From NCBI RefSeq assembly GCF_001696615.3, contig NZ_CP032279.1:3100001-3164000 (forward strand): a DNA stretch of 64,000 nucleotides. Reading direction: 5' to 3'. The translations under genes were made by a program, and so were the position numbers. The stretch is from Acinetobacter sp. WCHAc010034. Lineage in GTDB: Bacteria > Pseudomonadota > Gammaproteobacteria > Pseudomonadales > Moraxellaceae. Shown piece by piece: positions 49,722 to 59,084 of this stretch (its first letter is position 1; every line of letters starts with the position of its first letter). The notes beneath the pieces were generated by a model, which saw only the letters and a list, made by a program, of their open reading frames with translations, was not told the DNA's origin and made no database searches.

Positions 49722-49877
49722 ATGGAAATTCAAGATGACAAATTGAATATCGAAGAAGTACAGCAATTAACATCTAAATTAGCATGTGTTAACAGTGTAA
49801 CAATTGATATCAATGAGCGTGAAAAACTAGAACAAGATTTGAATGCTATGTTTGGTCAGTGGTATGAAGGCGACTAA
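49722..49877 (+). CDS. Putative modified-peptide precursor (51 residues)
   Basis: ATG at 49722 is preceded by GAGAGGG. The product is acidic, begins MEIQDDKLNIEEVQQL, has one cysteine (Cys22), a charged helical middle (NEREKLEQDLN) and an aromatic C-terminus FGQWYEGD. It lies 53 bp upstream of a leucine-rich-repeat protein gene, a JmjC-like oxygenase gene and a radical SAM/SPASM gene, the arrangement of a RiPP (ribosomally made, modified peptide) cluster. The N-terminal helix would be the leader and the FGQWY tail the core; this is inference. I know no named class with this set. Confidence 0.65.
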   Translation: MEIQDDKLNIEEVQQLTSKLACVNSVTIDINEREKLEQDLNAMFGQWYEGD

Positions 49878-49930
49878 ATAGCATACTCAGTTAGCCAATG
49901 GTTCATTGGCTAGCTTAGAAGTCTAGTTTT

Positions 49931-51088
49931 ATGATTATCTATAATAGTAATTCGACCACTTCGAGTGGGTTGACACACAGACTGTCTAAAATTCTTAATA
50001 TTGAAGTTTTAGAAGTATCTAAAATTAATTTGGATGAGCCTACTCTTACAGAACTGATTATTTTATTTATTAATGTATCTGGTGAGGAAGAATTAAGCAC
50101 GGAATGGGAGATTCTTCTTAAAAGCCAATTTATAAACAAAAAGAGAGTAGTAGTTTTCCTATTTGGTATTTATGATGATTATATTGATCAAAATTCAATA
50201 ATAGTTAAGCAAATTTATCATTATTTGGAAATGCATAATCAGTATATAAAAATTTTTCCTAAAAAAATATCAAAATTTAATTTAAATGTTAATGAAGTAA
50301 AAGAGTTTATATTATATTTAAAGAGTAAAAATATAGCAGAATATTTATTTCATAAAGAAATATTAAGTTTAACTCATATAAACCAAAAGTTACCAAAAAT
50401 TTATGATGCTGAAACATTGAATTTGACTTGTAATTTTGATGGTTTTTCCAATCTTTTAAATGTAAAAAATATTAATTCATATCAAGTATTGCACCAGATT
50501 TTATTGCTATCTTCGCAAAAAATAATCATTTGTAATAGGGTGGATTTAAGTGGATTTAACTATGAATTAATCGAAAATAATATTTTAGAAAAAATATATT
50601 TTAAATCTTGTTTAATTCAGAACACCCCTAAATTAAGTAATTTTTCTAATCTAAAAACTATTAATTTTTCAGCTAACAAAATTATAGAATTAGAGGTTGA
50701 TAATTTCCCTTCTGGTGTGAAAAGGATTAATTTTTCAAAAAACACTATTAATAAAATTCTATTAGATAAAAGAAAAAACTATCATCATATTGAAAGTTTG
50801 GCATTATTTAACAATAGATTGATTGATTTTGAATGGTTGAATTGTTTTAAAAAAATTAAATACTTAAATATTGGTATGAATCCAATGCTTCATGTACCAG
50901 AGGAAATATTTGGACTAAAGGATATTGAACATCTTAATATAGCTGTAACTAATATTAAATATTTGCCAAAAGAAATACTTGATTTAAACAACCTAAAGAA
51001 ATTAGATATTAAACATTGTGTTAATTTAAGCAGTAATGACTTTGTTTTAAAAAAGTTGATCAGTCGTGGTATTGAGGTTATATGTTAG
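49931..51088 (+). CDS. Leucine-rich-repeat protein with flavodoxin-like N-terminus
   Basis: 385 residues, very AT-rich gene. The N-terminus (MIIYNSNSTTSSGLTHRLSK, then LIILFINVSGEEE and RVVVFLFGIYDDY) reads like a flavodoxin or NrdI fold with an S/T-rich phosphate loop. The second half (about 215-375) has leucine-rich repeats: LKTINFSANKI, VKRINFSKNTI, IESLALFNNRL, IKYLNIGMNP, IEHLNIAVTNIKYLP, LKKLDIKHCVNL. It may bind the precursor peptide or a partner. It overlaps the next gene by 7 bp. Confidence 0.6.
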   Translation: MIIYNSNSTTSSGLTHRLSKILNIEVLEVSKINLDEPTLTELIILFINVSGEEELSTEWEILLKSQFINKKRVVVFLFGIYDDYIDQNSIIVKQIYHYLEMHNQYIKIFPKKISKFNLNVNEVKEFILYLKSKNIAEYLFHKEILSLTHINQKLPKIYDAETLNLTCNFDGFSNLLNVKNINSYQVLHQILLLSSQKIIICNRVDLSGFNYELIENNILEKIYFKSCLIQNTPKLSNFSNLKTINFSANKIIELEVDNFPSGVKRINFSKNTINKILLDKRKNYHHIESLALFNNRLIDFEWLNCFKKIKYLNIGMNPMLHVPEEIFGLKDIEHLNIAVTNIKYLPKEILDLNNLKKLDIKHCVNLSSNDFVLKKLISRGIEVIC

Positions 51089-51972
51089 TTGAAAAAGATT
51101 TAAATAAATTAATAAGGATTCTTAATATTAATGAGATTCATAAATTTAAATTTGAAGAAGATTATAAAAAAATATATTCTTTAGATCAAATGAACTCTGA
51201 TATCAATTTTCAGAATTTAGTCTATCCTTATATTCGATTAAATAATCATAAAAATACAACTTCAAGATTGGATTTTATAGAGAAAACGAATAATAAGCAT
51301 CTAAATAATTTGGAAACAAAATTATCTCTGAAAAGTATCCTATATAGGTTAGCAAAAGGGGATACATTAATAATGGATGGTATAGATGTATTTAACCAAA
51401 ATGTTAGAATATTTTCCCGTGCTTTATCCAATGGATTAAATGCTAAAGTTTCCTCTAATCTTTATTATACATTTCGTGATAATACCGGTATCAATTTACA
51501 TTTTGATCAGCATGATGTGTTGGCAATTCAAATACACGGACAAAAAAAATGGCATTTCGTTAGGAATATTATAGAGGATATATCTAAAAAAAATGATCAT
51601 TCTATCAAGCCAATTTTGGATTCTAATTCAGTAGTTATTGAAACAATTCTTTTGGAAGAGGGTGAATTTTTATTTATTCCAAAAGGAATCTGGCATTATA
51701 CCGAGACAACAGCGGAAAAAAGTTCTTTGCATATTGCTTTTGGTTTAACTCCTCCTAATATTCATGATGTTTTAAATGAATTCATTAGGCAAAAAATAGG
51801 AAAATATGGTCAAACTAATGTCTACGGTTTAGATGAAAAAAAATATCAGTCTGTAGTTGATGAATTAATATCTAAATTAAATGAATCAGTTGATGAAAAA
51901 TTTAATTCTATAGAATTTTCTAATTTTTTAAAAATATACAAAAATCAATATACCAATATTGAATTAATTTAG
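51082..51972 (+). CDS. JmjC/cupin-like Fe(II)/2-oxoglutarate oxygenase
   Basis: 296 residues. The double-stranded beta-helix core shows the metal triad: H and D in NLHFDQHD (about 139-145) and a distal H in GIWHYTET (about 203), with QIHGQKKWHF between and EGEFLFIPKG before. This is the pattern of JmjC-like protein hydroxylases (ribosomal oxygenase type). Next to a precursor-like peptide and a radical SAM enzyme it most likely hydroxylates that peptide. Starts inside the previous gene's end, so co-translated. Confidence 0.78.
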   Translation: MLVEKDLNKLIRILNINEIHKFKFEEDYKKIYSLDQMNSDINFQNLVYPYIRLNNHKNTTSRLDFIEKTNNKHLNNLETKLSLKSILYRLAKGDTLIMDGIDVFNQNVRIFSRALSNGLNAKVSSNLYYTFRDNTGINLHFDQHDVLAIQIHGQKKWHFVRNIIEDISKKNDHSIKPILDSNSVVIETILLEEGEFLFIPKGIWHYTETTAEKSSLHIAFGLTPPNIHDVLNEFIRQKIGKYGQTNVYGLDEKKYQSVVDELISKLNESVDEKFNSIEFSNFLKIYKNQYTNIELI

Positions 51973-51990
51973 CAGGATTAAAAAGATTTA

Positions 51991-53049
51991 ATGAAACAAA
52001 TTTATTTAATTATTACAAAAAAATGTAATTTATCCTGTAATTTCTGCATAAGAGACTATGAATATAATGTAGATAATAGTCTATCTATACCAGATTATGA
52101 TCTTATTATTGAGAGATTAAAGCAATATTGGCATACATCTAATTTTATTATTTCAGGTGGTGAACCTACTGTTCATAAAAATTTTACTTACTTTTTAAAA
52201 AAGGCATGTGAAAAGTTCAAAAAAGTTAGTATCAATACCAATGGGACAAATAAATATTTTTCTACGACAAAATTTAAAGAGATTATTGAGCATTATAAAG
52301 TAAGAATACAATTTTCAATTGATGGTGCTCAAATTGTACATGATCAAATACGTGGCAAGGGTAATTATCAAAAAACTTTAAATAATATTCAGATTTGTAA
52401 GACTTATAAAAATGCTGAAATTATTGTTTCCACAACTGTATCAAATGCTAATTTTATGAGTAATTTTGTTGATCTATATAGAGATCTAGAGGATTACGTT
52501 TCAATCTGGAATATTAAAAGAGTTTCATACTCTGGGGAAGCAAGTAGTGATGATTTTGATTATTTAAGTAATAATCAATGGAATGAAATTGTTGATAAAG
52601 TCAAAAGTTTAGATTCTAAAAATATTATCAATATTCAAAAAATGTATGATTTTGAACCTTTGGAAAAAATAGATGACACAATACTATCATATGTAGAATC
52701 CAATGTAATAAAAAATTGTGGCAGTGGTACTTCAAAAATATATATTTATCCCAATTTAGATGTTTTAGCTTGTACTTGTTATGAAAAAAAACCATCTGGA
52801 AATCTAAAGTATCAAGATATAAATAATATTATTTCATCTGCCAAGCACTTAAAAGTATCAGCTCATCAGATTGATCACCCGATTTGTAATAGTTGTCGAT
52901 ATAAAAAACTTTGTAATGGTGGGTGTTTAGGTGCTGGGTTTTATTCTTCGGGTTCTTTAAATGAACCAGATGTTAAATGTCCAAAGATATTCGATTTTAA
53001 TCAAACTAGTTCTGATAATTCCCTGAAAATTTCATTTATTCAAATTTAG
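51991..53049 (+). CDS. Radical SAM/SPASM peptide-modifying enzyme
   Basis: 352 residues. Radical SAM cluster site KKCNLSCNFC (Cys12, Cys16, Cys19) and ISGGEPTVH (SAM-binding). C-terminal SPASM-type cysteines: NCGSGTSK, LACTCY, HPICNSCRYKKLCNGGCLGAG and VKCPKI, binding auxiliary 4Fe-4S clusters. Such enzymes make C-C, C-S or C-O crosslinks in RiPP precursors. 18 bp after the oxygenase; 22 bp before the helicase gene. Confidence 0.88.
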   Translation: MKQIYLIITKKCNLSCNFCIRDYEYNVDNSLSIPDYDLIIERLKQYWHTSNFIISGGEPTVHKNFTYFLKKACEKFKKVSINTNGTNKYFSTTKFKEIIEHYKVRIQFSIDGAQIVHDQIRGKGNYQKTLNNIQICKTYKNAEIIVSTTVSNANFMSNFVDLYRDLEDYVSIWNIKRVSYSGEASSDDFDYLSNNQWNEIVDKVKSLDSKNIINIQKMYDFEPLEKIDDTILSYVESNVIKNCGSGTSKIYIYPNLDVLACTCYEKKPSGNLKYQDINNIISSAKHLKVSAHQIDHPICNSCRYKKLCNGGCLGAGFYSSGSLNEPDVKCPKIFDFNQTSSDNSLKISFIQI

Positions 53050-53071
53050 TCTTTAATTAGGTCATTAATTT

Positions 53072-56000
53072 ATGTCTGCAACCTTATTTTGGAAATTATC
53101 CAATCAAGACCATGTTAATCAACGTTTAAAAAAAAATTTAGATCATATTATTAAGTTTAAACCTGAATTAGCAAAACTATTTGAGGATGTTGAAGATAAA
53201 TTAGGTCGTTTTTTATCATTGTTTTTTACGACCATTGAAATCCCACCTCCAGGCTATGTCGCAAACTTATCATTAGAGGATAAATCTTTCCAAAAGATAA
53301 ATCTTTCTTTACGTATTCCAGAACATCCTGAATTTCGTGAATATCTTGATATCCATAGTACGATTGCAGTAATTGGCTATTGGAACTTGACGACGAGCTC
53401 ACCATGGTTTACACCTGAAAAAATTATGGTCACGCATAATGATATAGAAGCAACTGAATATGAACACGAGATTGAGTGTGCTTATAAACAACTTGATGGA
53501 GATAAGTTTCCTGACCGAAATGTTACGAATGTGTTAAACCGTCAGCTAGCAAACGATTTACCTAAAATTTCCGTTTTAACAAGTCAAAGACTTGAAAATT
53601 GGTCCTCATTTCTACAATTTAAACGTCGGTTAATTCGTCAAAAAACCATAGGCTTACGTTATATTGGATATGATTACGATCATAAAAATAGCCAATTAAA
53701 ACTGTTAGTAGCAGCTCCAAATGCCGCTTATTTAGAAAAAGCAAGGAGAGGGTTCTTACGCCAAAACTTACAATTATTTGATCTGAATATTTCAGAAAAT
53801 GATTGGAAATTCGCTTTACCAGAGCTTGATAATGATAAAAAACCACAAAAATCGAGTTTAGAGTTAGGACAGGTTTCACGCGGAAAGAAAACTCTTGAGA
53901 TTGTCCATTTTTCTAAGCTGAGTTCAATCCAGCATCAAACAATGCAAGAGTCAGAGTTTCCTTTTAATCAGGCGACATATGCTTGGTTGCGTGTTGATAT
54001 TAGTGAAGATTGGAAAAATAGACTCGATGCAATTGATACTGAATCAACTGATGAAGAAACTTTGTTTAATAATCAAGAAATTTTAGGCAAATTTATTAAA
54101 AATATTCCAGATCAGGGATTTATATCTTTTTCACTTGTAGGTGATTGGGCGCTTATTAAGCGTCAGGAACGTAGTATTCGTAATCTTAAACAAAACGAAA
54201 ATTGTTATTCTCCATATTTGTCGAGTTATTTATTCGATATTACTCAAGCCAAAGAACCCCGTCAAATTCAAGAAGTGGACCATTGGTACAATGAGCAATT
54301 AAATCCTGCTCAGCAGAGTGCTGTCAAAAAAATGTTATCAGCACCAGACTTATGCTTGATCCAAGGGCCACCTGGTACAGGAAAAACTACAGTCATTGCA
54401 GAAGCTATTCTTCAATTTGCAAAAGAAGGACAAACCGTGTTGCTTGCAAGTCAAGCGCATGATGCGATTGATAATGCCTTATCACGGATTAAAAACAAAC
54501 CTGAATTACGTGCGATTCGTTTAGCAAAAGAGAGTCGTGGTCGTAGTAAAATTACAGATGAGGGTAAACAATTTGCAGGTGAGCAAGCACTTGCTCGGCA
54601 TTATGATGCTTTAGCTGAAGATATTGATCAGCGTTTCTTGAGGCCTTTGCGCGAGAAAAAAAGTAACATTGATCAATTAAAAAAATGGCTAGAGCAAGCC
54701 GAATTTTTGCTACTAGATATTCAAAATGCTGAAAAGAAGTTATTAAAAATTAAAGAAGATGGCATTCATCATGCTGAATTATTGAAATTTGAGAAGCAAA
54801 AATACGATCAAGAGCTACAAAAATATGATCAAAAATTGCATTTAAAACAAGAATTAGTTCAGTTATCTTCTTTTCTAACACAGAGTGGCCCAGCACCTCA
54901 AAATATACAACTACCGCAAGAAACTCATGTTTTAGCTGAAATATTGTTTTTGATGTCTCAAGCAAATGTGAATGTACCATTTAGCTGGAATGACTTTAAA
55001 TTTAATCCTACATCTCAAATGCTGATATTAAATGCTCTATTTGATATTTGGTCACAGCTTGAAGCTAATTTAGAGCAAATAACTAACGATATTCAGCGTT
55101 TGAATCAAGCGGGTCAAGGTGGTTTAGTGAGTATCGAAACACAAGTGCGTATATATGATTTGACTCAAGAAATTAATCGTTTATTTGATCAAATAGAAAT
55201 AGATGACTCAGATGAGGTTGTTGAATTATGGAAAAGTAAACGTCGAGAATTGAGAGAGTTAAAACTGGGTTCTGATGGGTTAACACATCCATGTTATACA
55301 CTATTTAATGATTCAGAACGATATGTACGTATCGATGATGCGAGAGAACTTTCTCAAATTTTAAGCAGTCGTTTGGAAGTGTTAAAAGGTATAAAGAAAG
55401 AATTTCATAGTAATTTGTCAATAATTTTAATTGGCTTAAATAATACGATAGCTCAGATTGATACATCGGTACCTAATGGTGAGAGTGTAAAGTATGAGCA
55501 GGCACAAGTAGATGCTCTGCGTGAGCAGTATCAATTGCTACAGACGCATTACCGTGCTTTAAATAATAAGCGAGATGAACATCTCCAATTACAAAATTTT
55601 GCCTCTAGTTTTGATTTTGCATCAGCATTAAATGCGACTAAACAACATTTACAGACTTTAGAAATAGAATTTAACAATTTGTGTGAACGTAATCAGGCGT
55701 GGCAACCAGTATTTGAGCAATGGAGAGCAATTCTTCAAGAGGAAGATCAGGCGAATCAAGATTGGGAACAATTACAGGACATTTACCCTGCAAATTGTAA
55801 TTTGGTTGCGATTTCTTGTAACGAAAGAGAGCAAACACTGACAGAGGCTGGACTCGATGGCTTTGATGTGGTGATTATTGACGAAGTATCAAAAGCAACA
55901 CCTTTAGAACTATTATTACCACTGATGCGAGCGCGTAAAGCTATTTTAGTGGGTGATCATCGACAATTACCTCCATTATTTCAAGAAAGTCAGGATGTCT

Positions 56001-56908
56001 CCAATACCTTAGAAGATATGGTAAACGAAGAGATGGAAGAAGGTAAAAGTGATACGTTGCTAACCAAAGAAAACTTTGAACGTTATGAAAAACTGGTGAC
56101 GGCATCCTTGTTTAAAGAGCTTTTTGAGAAAGCACCTGAAAGTTTACGTGAACGTTTAACTGTACAATTTCGTATGCACCCACAAATCATGAAAATGATT
56201 AACTGTTTTTATGACAATCAATTGACGTATACGGAAGAACCAAAAGACCATCAGCATTTTTTGACGTTCAAGAGTAAATATAATGATTTAGTTACATCAG
56301 ATAAACATTTGCTTTGGGTCGATACATCCTATGATGAAAAAGGAATAGCATGCTGTGATGATGATCGTACAAATATCACTGAAGCAAAATTGATCGCTCA
56401 GGCTTTAGTCAGGATTAATCAGCAAATGCGACAAAATGGCTTTAATGTGAAAGCTCCAAAAGGTAAACAGAAAGTAGGTATTGTTTCATTTTATCAAGCT
56501 CAATGTCGTGTCATTCGTGAAGCAATTAAAAATATAAATCAGGGTAATCTGAAATTTGATGCTATTGATGTAGAAATTAATACAGTGATTCGTTATCAAG
56601 GTAAAGAAAAGCCAATTATTTTAATTAGTCTTGTACGAAATGATGGTAAGGAGAAAACATATCATCGTCGTGGTTCTAATGCCAACATAGCGAGATTTGA
56701 ATTTATCAATGTTGCGATGTCTCGGGCTCAGGATTTACTCATGGTGTTTGGTGCAAGGAATATGTTGGAAATGCGGGACGTTATTTTGCCAAATATGGAT
56801 AAAGATGGATCTAGTACAAAGAAAGTATATAAAGATATTTTTGAAAGACTTGATCGTGAGGCTCGTATTTGCTCCGTCAAAGAATTTATGCAGGCATGCT
56901 CAAATTAA
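53072..56908 (+). CDS. SF1 (UPF1/DNA2-like) helicase of five-gene system
   Basis: 1278 residues. Walker A IQGPPGTGKTT (about 429-439) and motif Ia LLASQAHDA, then about 450 residues of coiled-coil insertion, then DEXX VVIIDEVSKATP (about 932-943), VGDHRQLPP (motif III), TVQFRMHPQ (motif IV) and NVAMSRAQDL (motif VI). The N-terminal 400 residues have no recognised domain. It is a superfamily 1 DNA or RNA helicase, the large motor of the putative system. Base composition is less AT-rich than the preceding four genes. Confidence 0.88.
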   Translation: MSATLFWKLSNQDHVNQRLKKNLDHIIKFKPELAKLFEDVEDKLGRFLSLFFTTIEIPPPGYVANLSLEDKSFQKINLSLRIPEHPEFREYLDIHSTIAVIGYWNLTTSSPWFTPEKIMVTHNDIEATEYEHEIECAYKQLDGDKFPDRNVTNVLNRQLANDLPKISVLTSQRLENWSSFLQFKRRLIRQKTIGLRYIGYDYDHKNSQLKLLVAAPNAAYLEKARRGFLRQNLQLFDLNISENDWKFALPELDNDKKPQKSSLELGQVSRGKKTLEIVHFSKLSSIQHQTMQESEFPFNQATYAWLRVDISEDWKNRLDAIDTESTDEETLFNNQEILGKFIKNIPDQGFISFSLVGDWALIKRQERSIRNLKQNENCYSPYLSSYLFDITQAKEPRQIQEVDHWYNEQLNPAQQSAVKKMLSAPDLCLIQGPPGTGKTTVIAEAILQFAKEGQTVLLASQAHDAIDNALSRIKNKPELRAIRLAKESRGRSKITDEGKQFAGEQALARHYDALAEDIDQRFLRPLREKKSNIDQLKKWLEQAEFLLLDIQNAEKKLLKIKEDGIHHAELLKFEKQKYDQELQKYDQKLHLKQELVQLSSFLTQSGPAPQNIQLPQETHVLAEILFLMSQANVNVPFSWNDFKFNPTSQMLILNALFDIWSQLEANLEQITNDIQRLNQAGQGGLVSIETQVRIYDLTQEINRLFDQIEIDDSDEVVELWKSKRRELRELKLGSDGLTHPCYTLFNDSERYVRIDDARELSQILSSRLEVLKGIKKEFHSNLSIILIGLNNTIAQIDTSVPNGESVKYEQAQVDALREQYQLLQTHYRALNNKRDEHLQLQNFASSFDFASALNATKQHLQTLEIEFNNLCERNQAWQPVFEQWRAILQEEDQANQDWEQLQDIYPANCNLVAISCNEREQTLTEAGLDGFDVVIIDEVSKATPLELLLPLMRARKAILVGDHRQLPPLFQESQDVSNTLEDMVNEEMEEGKSDTLLTKENFERYEKLVTASLFKELFEKAPESLRERLTVQFRMHPQIMKMINCFYDNQLTYTEEPKDHQHFLTFKSKYNDLVTSDKHLLWVDTSYDEKGIACCDDDRTNITEAKLIAQALVRINQQMRQNGFNVKAPKGKQKVGIVSFYQAQCRVIREAIKNINQGNLKFDAIDVEINTVIRYQGKEKPIILISLVRNDGKEKTYHRRGSNANIARFEFINVAMSRAQDLLMVFGARNMLEMRDVILPNMDKDGSSTKKVYKDIFERLDREARICSVKEFMQACSN

Positions 56909-56951
56909 TAGAACCTTTTTACTAAAATTAAATATTGAACTTGGAATATAA

Positions 56952-59063
56952 ATGAATACCCCATTGATTCAAACTAAAGTATGGCTACCAATTTATAAAG
57001 TAGAGTCTGCTATCCGTTATCAATCAATTCGTAAACCTACAGTTTTTGAAGCATTACTTTTAAACCTTACCGTACAGCATCAACAAAAATTAGGCGATTT
57101 TAATTTGGAGCAAATTTGCGAAGTTTTTAAAATCGAACAGAATTTTTTAGCAAATGCCTTAGAAACCATGGTGAATAATGATGTGTTGGAAAGCGTTTCT
57201 GGTTATCTAAAAGATATAAAAGTTAAACAGCTTAAGATCACTAAATTAGGGCGAGATCTTTTTCATAAAAATGAAATGCCTTCTACCCCCAAAACAGAGG
57301 CAGTTCCTTGTCACTATGACCCATTGCTTCAAAATTTAGTGAAAGCTAAAAATCACTGGGCAAAATATAAGAGTGACGAACAAATTACATTATCTAAAGA
57401 CATTTTCCCTGCAAATTTAGATCAAATTGGTCAATTAATTGATGATATTGTTAATAGTGCAGATGAAAAGACATTTGCATGGAAAAAACCTAATGTTAAA
57501 GTCACTCAAATTCAAAATGAAATAGAACGAATTATTTGGCAGGATTTGGCTGTAGAAATTAGTTTAGATCAAAATGCAAATATAGATGTCCATGCACTTG
57601 GAGATGGTGAGAGTGCTTCAAAATTTTCAGCATGGTTCAAACAGGCTGAACCAGAAGTACTTTGGGATAATATTATTTCATCAGTATTTCAAACAGTAGA
57701 AAATGATTTACCAAAAATAGATTGGCAGCAAGTCCTTGGGGTGAGTTTACCTGAGAATGAATTGAAAATGTCTTCTGCGAAAGTAAGTGTATATTTAAAT
57801 GAGAGCCCAAATCAGGTTGTACAGGGATATGAAATTATTTTATCTCAAAAATGCTTAGTCCCTAAGATCAGTGGTAAAACTTTAACTATTCCAATGCTTT
57901 TTAATCCCGTATCTGGATTTCGAGCATTGTATGTTGATCAAAATCTTGAAAGTTCAGTTGTGTTTCAAGGTAATACTGAAATATATCATGCCAAACAGCC
58001 TAGAGAAGTTGCATTACAATTACGGTTAAAGGATCAGGGGATATGGGATAAATTAAAAACAAGATTGTTGCAATTGATCAATGTCAATCAATTGATACCC
58101 TTGGTCTTTGCTCGATGCTTTTTATCTGAATCTCAACTAATTGGATATGCTCCTTTATTGACTGCTAAGCAAGCTTACAGTCTGCATGAGGACATGATAA
58201 AAACCCATAAAGTCGGTCTAGAAAATATATTATGGAAAGATAAAATTCAAACCTTGGAAACAATGGAAGATCTCAATTATTTTAGAAAGATTTTCCCAAA
58301 TGTTGAATTGAAGAAAATTTGGCTAGATTCAGCCTTACTGACACAAGTTTTGGATACAGCTTTTGAAAAAGGTAGCATCTCTAAGACGGAATTTGATCCA
58401 ATTCTTGAACCATTGATTAAAGTTAATAAAGATTTGAATAGCAGAATCCACCAGGACTTGCTTAAACAAGTTATTGCTCATCAGAAAATGGATATTAGTA
58501 AAATTGCTGCAAAAGATATGACCGTACTTGATCATTGGTTAGATGTTTATGAGCAGGCAAACCAAAAAATTCCTGATCTAATCAAAGACTGTAAAAAAAT
58601 CCATCAACAATTTATTGGAATAACTTTATTAAAACAACAAATTGAACAGCATTTTGCACCTAAACGCGAAGATAATAAATCAGTGGCCATTTTAGATTCT
58701 TGTTATTTAATGGATTTTAGTGATCGCGTAAAAGAAATTATTAAAGATAATTTTGTTATTATCCCTCAAATTGTTATAACTGAATTAGAAGGAAATAAAT
58801 TAAGTAAAGATCAAGAAAAAGCTTATAAGGCAAGGGAAGCGATAAGGGTTATAAAGGATTTACCACATGAACATATAGAGCCAAGTCGGTTGGAATTAAG
58901 TCATTTTATTAACAAAAGCCAAAACCATACTGGGCTAAGTAATGATGAACAAATTCTATCGGTTGCATTATATCATCGTTTAAATTCGGCTAAATTGTAT
59001 AGCCGTGATAATAGCCTCTGTAATTTAGCTAAGTCAGTTAATGTGAAAACTCAGAATAATTAA
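56952..59063 (+). CDS. PIN-domain protein of five-gene system
   Basis: 703 residues. The C-terminal ~125 residues are a PIN-type nuclease domain with the acidic set: AILDSCYLMD (Asp about 580), ITELEGNK (Glu about 611), NDEQILSVAL (Asp about 663) and LYSRDNSL (Asp about 685). The N-terminal ~570 residues are helical and unrecognised. PIN domains cut RNA, so this could be the effector of the system. 43 bp after the helicase. Confidence 0.82.
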   Translation: MNTPLIQTKVWLPIYKVESAIRYQSIRKPTVFEALLLNLTVQHQQKLGDFNLEQICEVFKIEQNFLANALETMVNNDVLESVSGYLKDIKVKQLKITKLGRDLFHKNEMPSTPKTEAVPCHYDPLLQNLVKAKNHWAKYKSDEQITLSKDIFPANLDQIGQLIDDIVNSADEKTFAWKKPNVKVTQIQNEIERIIWQDLAVEISLDQNANIDVHALGDGESASKFSAWFKQAEPEVLWDNIISSVFQTVENDLPKIDWQQVLGVSLPENELKMSSAKVSVYLNESPNQVVQGYEIILSQKCLVPKISGKTLTIPMLFNPVSGFRALYVDQNLESSVVFQGNTEIYHAKQPREVALQLRLKDQGIWDKLKTRLLQLINVNQLIPLVFARCFLSESQLIGYAPLLTAKQAYSLHEDMIKTHKVGLENILWKDKIQTLETMEDLNYFRKIFPNVELKKIWLDSALLTQVLDTAFEKGSISKTEFDPILEPLIKVNKDLNSRIHQDLLKQVIAHQKMDISKIAAKDMTVLDHWLDVYEQANQKIPDLIKDCKKIHQQFIGITLLKQQIEQHFAPKREDNKSVAILDSCYLMDFSDRVKEIIKDNFVIIPQIVITELEGNKLSKDQEKAYKAREAIRVIKDLPHEHIEPSRLELSHFINKSQNHTGLSNDEQILSVALYHRLNSAKLYSRDNSLCNLAKSVNVKTQNN

Positions 59064-59084
59064 GTATATACAAGAGGGAAATAT

